A stretch of 6,937 bases of DNA from Geobacteraceae bacterium (GTDB taxonomy: Bacteria > Desulfobacterota > Desulfuromonadia > Desulfuromonadales > Geopsychrobacteraceae): NCBI GenBank assembly GCA_027064785.1, contig JAMOPE010000397.1:1-6937 (forward strand), written 5' to 3'. The notes below the pieces were generated by a model. It saw only the letters and a list, made by a program, of their open reading frames with translations, was not told where the DNA came from and did not search any database. Made by a program: the position numbers and the translations under genes. Positions within the stretch are counted from its first letter, which is position 1; each line of letters opens with the position of its first letter. Positions 6,465-6,937 of the stretch are shown here, in pieces.

Positions 6465-6625
6465 CTAAAACACCCCAGCCAACGAATATCAAAAAACCGT
6501 TAATGGTTAACAATACTTAAAAACTCCCCATCAAACAAGCACCCCAAGCAGATATTCTTGCAGCAGCGGTGGCTGGTGTGATAAAAAAAAGCTTCTCAAT
6601 GGCCCTTTTTCTGGAGAACGCACCC
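6465..6625. promoter_or_regulatory. Divergent larA/ilvE intergenic region, presumed to hold both promoters
   Basis: This 161-bp spacer separates two genes read away from each other, so promoters for both should lie here. On the minus strand TTGTTA, 17 bases, GATATT is a weak sigma-70-like candidate for larA. On the plus strand TTGCAG, 16 bases, GATAAA is a weak candidate for ilvE. Neither is convincing. A short perfect inverted repeat, GTTAA-TGG-TTAAC (6499-6511), overlaps the larA candidate and could be an operator half-site pair. I see no convincing terminator, T-box or riboswitch fold, and no GG...GC sigma-54 pair at the right spacing. Confidence 0.35.
6499..6511. promoter_or_regulatory. 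Possible operator: GTTAA-N3-TTAAC inverted repeat upstream of larA
   Basis: A perfect 5-bp inverted repeat with a 3-base spacer, 35 bases upstream of the larA ATG, inside the weak -35/-10 candidate on the minus strand. Its position would suit a repressor site. It is short and AT-rich enough to arise by chance, and nothing in the window encodes a regulator to bind it. Confidence 0.2.
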
Positions 6626-6937
6626 ATGGATCTACAAATTCTACCTGTTACCGCACCAAAAGCACGGATTAAAGATGAAAATGAGCTGGTTTTCGGCAAG
6701 CAATTCACCGACCGGATGCTGGTTATGGAATACGATGCCGGCAAAGGCTGGCACTCAGCCCGGATTCAGCCCTACGGGCCGTTGTCCCTTGACCCGGCTG
6801 CCATGGTGCTTCACTACTCACAGGAAATTTTTGAGGGGCTGAAGGTCTTCCGTCATCCTGATGATAAACTTGCCATGTTCCGTCCAGCCGACAACGTTGA
6901 ACGCTTCAACCGCAGTGCTGAACGGATGTGCATGCCA
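6626..6937 (+). CDS. ilvE: Branched-chain amino acid aminotransferase, N-terminal part (cut by window edge)
   Basis: The first 104 codons of a class IV PLP-dependent aminotransferase; the frame is open to the last base. The sequence follows the longer (about 350-residue) bacterial/eukaryotic-type BCAT: FGKQFTDRM at 23-31, PYGPLSLDPAAMVLHYSQ at 49-66 running into EIFEGLK at 67-73, FRPADN at 85-90 and ERFNRSAERMCMP at 92-104. The family transfers the amino group between 2-oxoglutarate/glutamate and leucine, isoleucine and valine, the last step of branched-chain amino acid synthesis in the cytoplasm. The catalytic PLP-binding lysine lies beyond the window. The start is supported by GGAGAA (6613-6618), 7 bases before the ATG. 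It is divergent from larA and probably unrelated in function. No oddity is seen in the part available. Confidence 0.92.
   Translation, partial: MDLQILPVTAPKARIKDENELVFGKQFTDRMLVMEYDAGKGWHSARIQPYGPLSLDPAAMVLHYSQEIFEGLKVFRHPDDKLAMFRPADNVERFNRSAERMCMP

Noticed and set aside
6497..6503. CCGTTAA upstream of larA as a remnant of a TTAACGG element
   Set aside because: Only seven bases match and the CTCTC part is missing, so chance is the simpler explanation.
6517..6744. 75-codon open frame on the minus strand across the ilvE start
   Set aside because: It is antisense to the conserved N-terminus of ilvE and crosses the intergenic spacer; no motif is seen.

Overview
The window reads as ordinary chromosome from a moderate-GC Gram-negative anaerobe, most likely a deltaproteobacterium of the Desulfuromonas/Pelobacter/Geobacter type (Desulfobacterota). 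This is an inference. It rests on a GlcD-like flavoprotein paired with a two-ferredoxin/two-CCG iron-sulfur subunit, an HDOD-GGDEF signalling protein, a LarA-type racemase, and intergenic palindromes rich in 'CGGAGAGACGC' and 'ACACCAAG' words. No taxonomic marker gene is present.

Five genes lie on the minus strand. In the direction of transcription they are larA (lactate racemase family, 6464-5187), an HDOD-GGDEF diguanylate cyclase (4918-3362), glcD (FAD subunit of a D-2-hydroxyacid dehydrogenase, 3247-1862), glcF (its iron-sulfur subunit, 1779-520), and the first 84 codons of a voltage-gated-type ion channel (252-1, cut by the window edge). One gene runs on the plus strand: the first 104 codons of ilvE, branched-chain aminotransferase (6626-6937, cut by the right edge). 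It is divergent from larA across a 161-bp spacer.

The metabolic reading is 2-hydroxyacid (probably lactate) use. LarA would interconvert L- and D-lactate (or a related 2-hydroxyacid), and GlcD/GlcF would oxidise the D-isomer and pass electrons through Fe-S centres to the respiratory chain. The HDOD-GGDEF protein sits between them without an obvious metabolic tie.

The most unusual content is not the genes but the gaps between them. Every gap on the minus strand is mostly filled by a palindromic repeat. Three belong to one family with TTAACGGAGAG termini: two full-length copies of 240 and 245 bp in opposite orientation, and one minimal 41-bp copy reduced to its two arms. The fourth belongs to a different family (GTAGGGGC...GCCCCTAC, 63 bp, two hairpins). 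Each element ends 17-28 bases before a start codon, and one of them supplies the larA stop codon. I found no CRISPR array, transposase, tRNA or rRNA.
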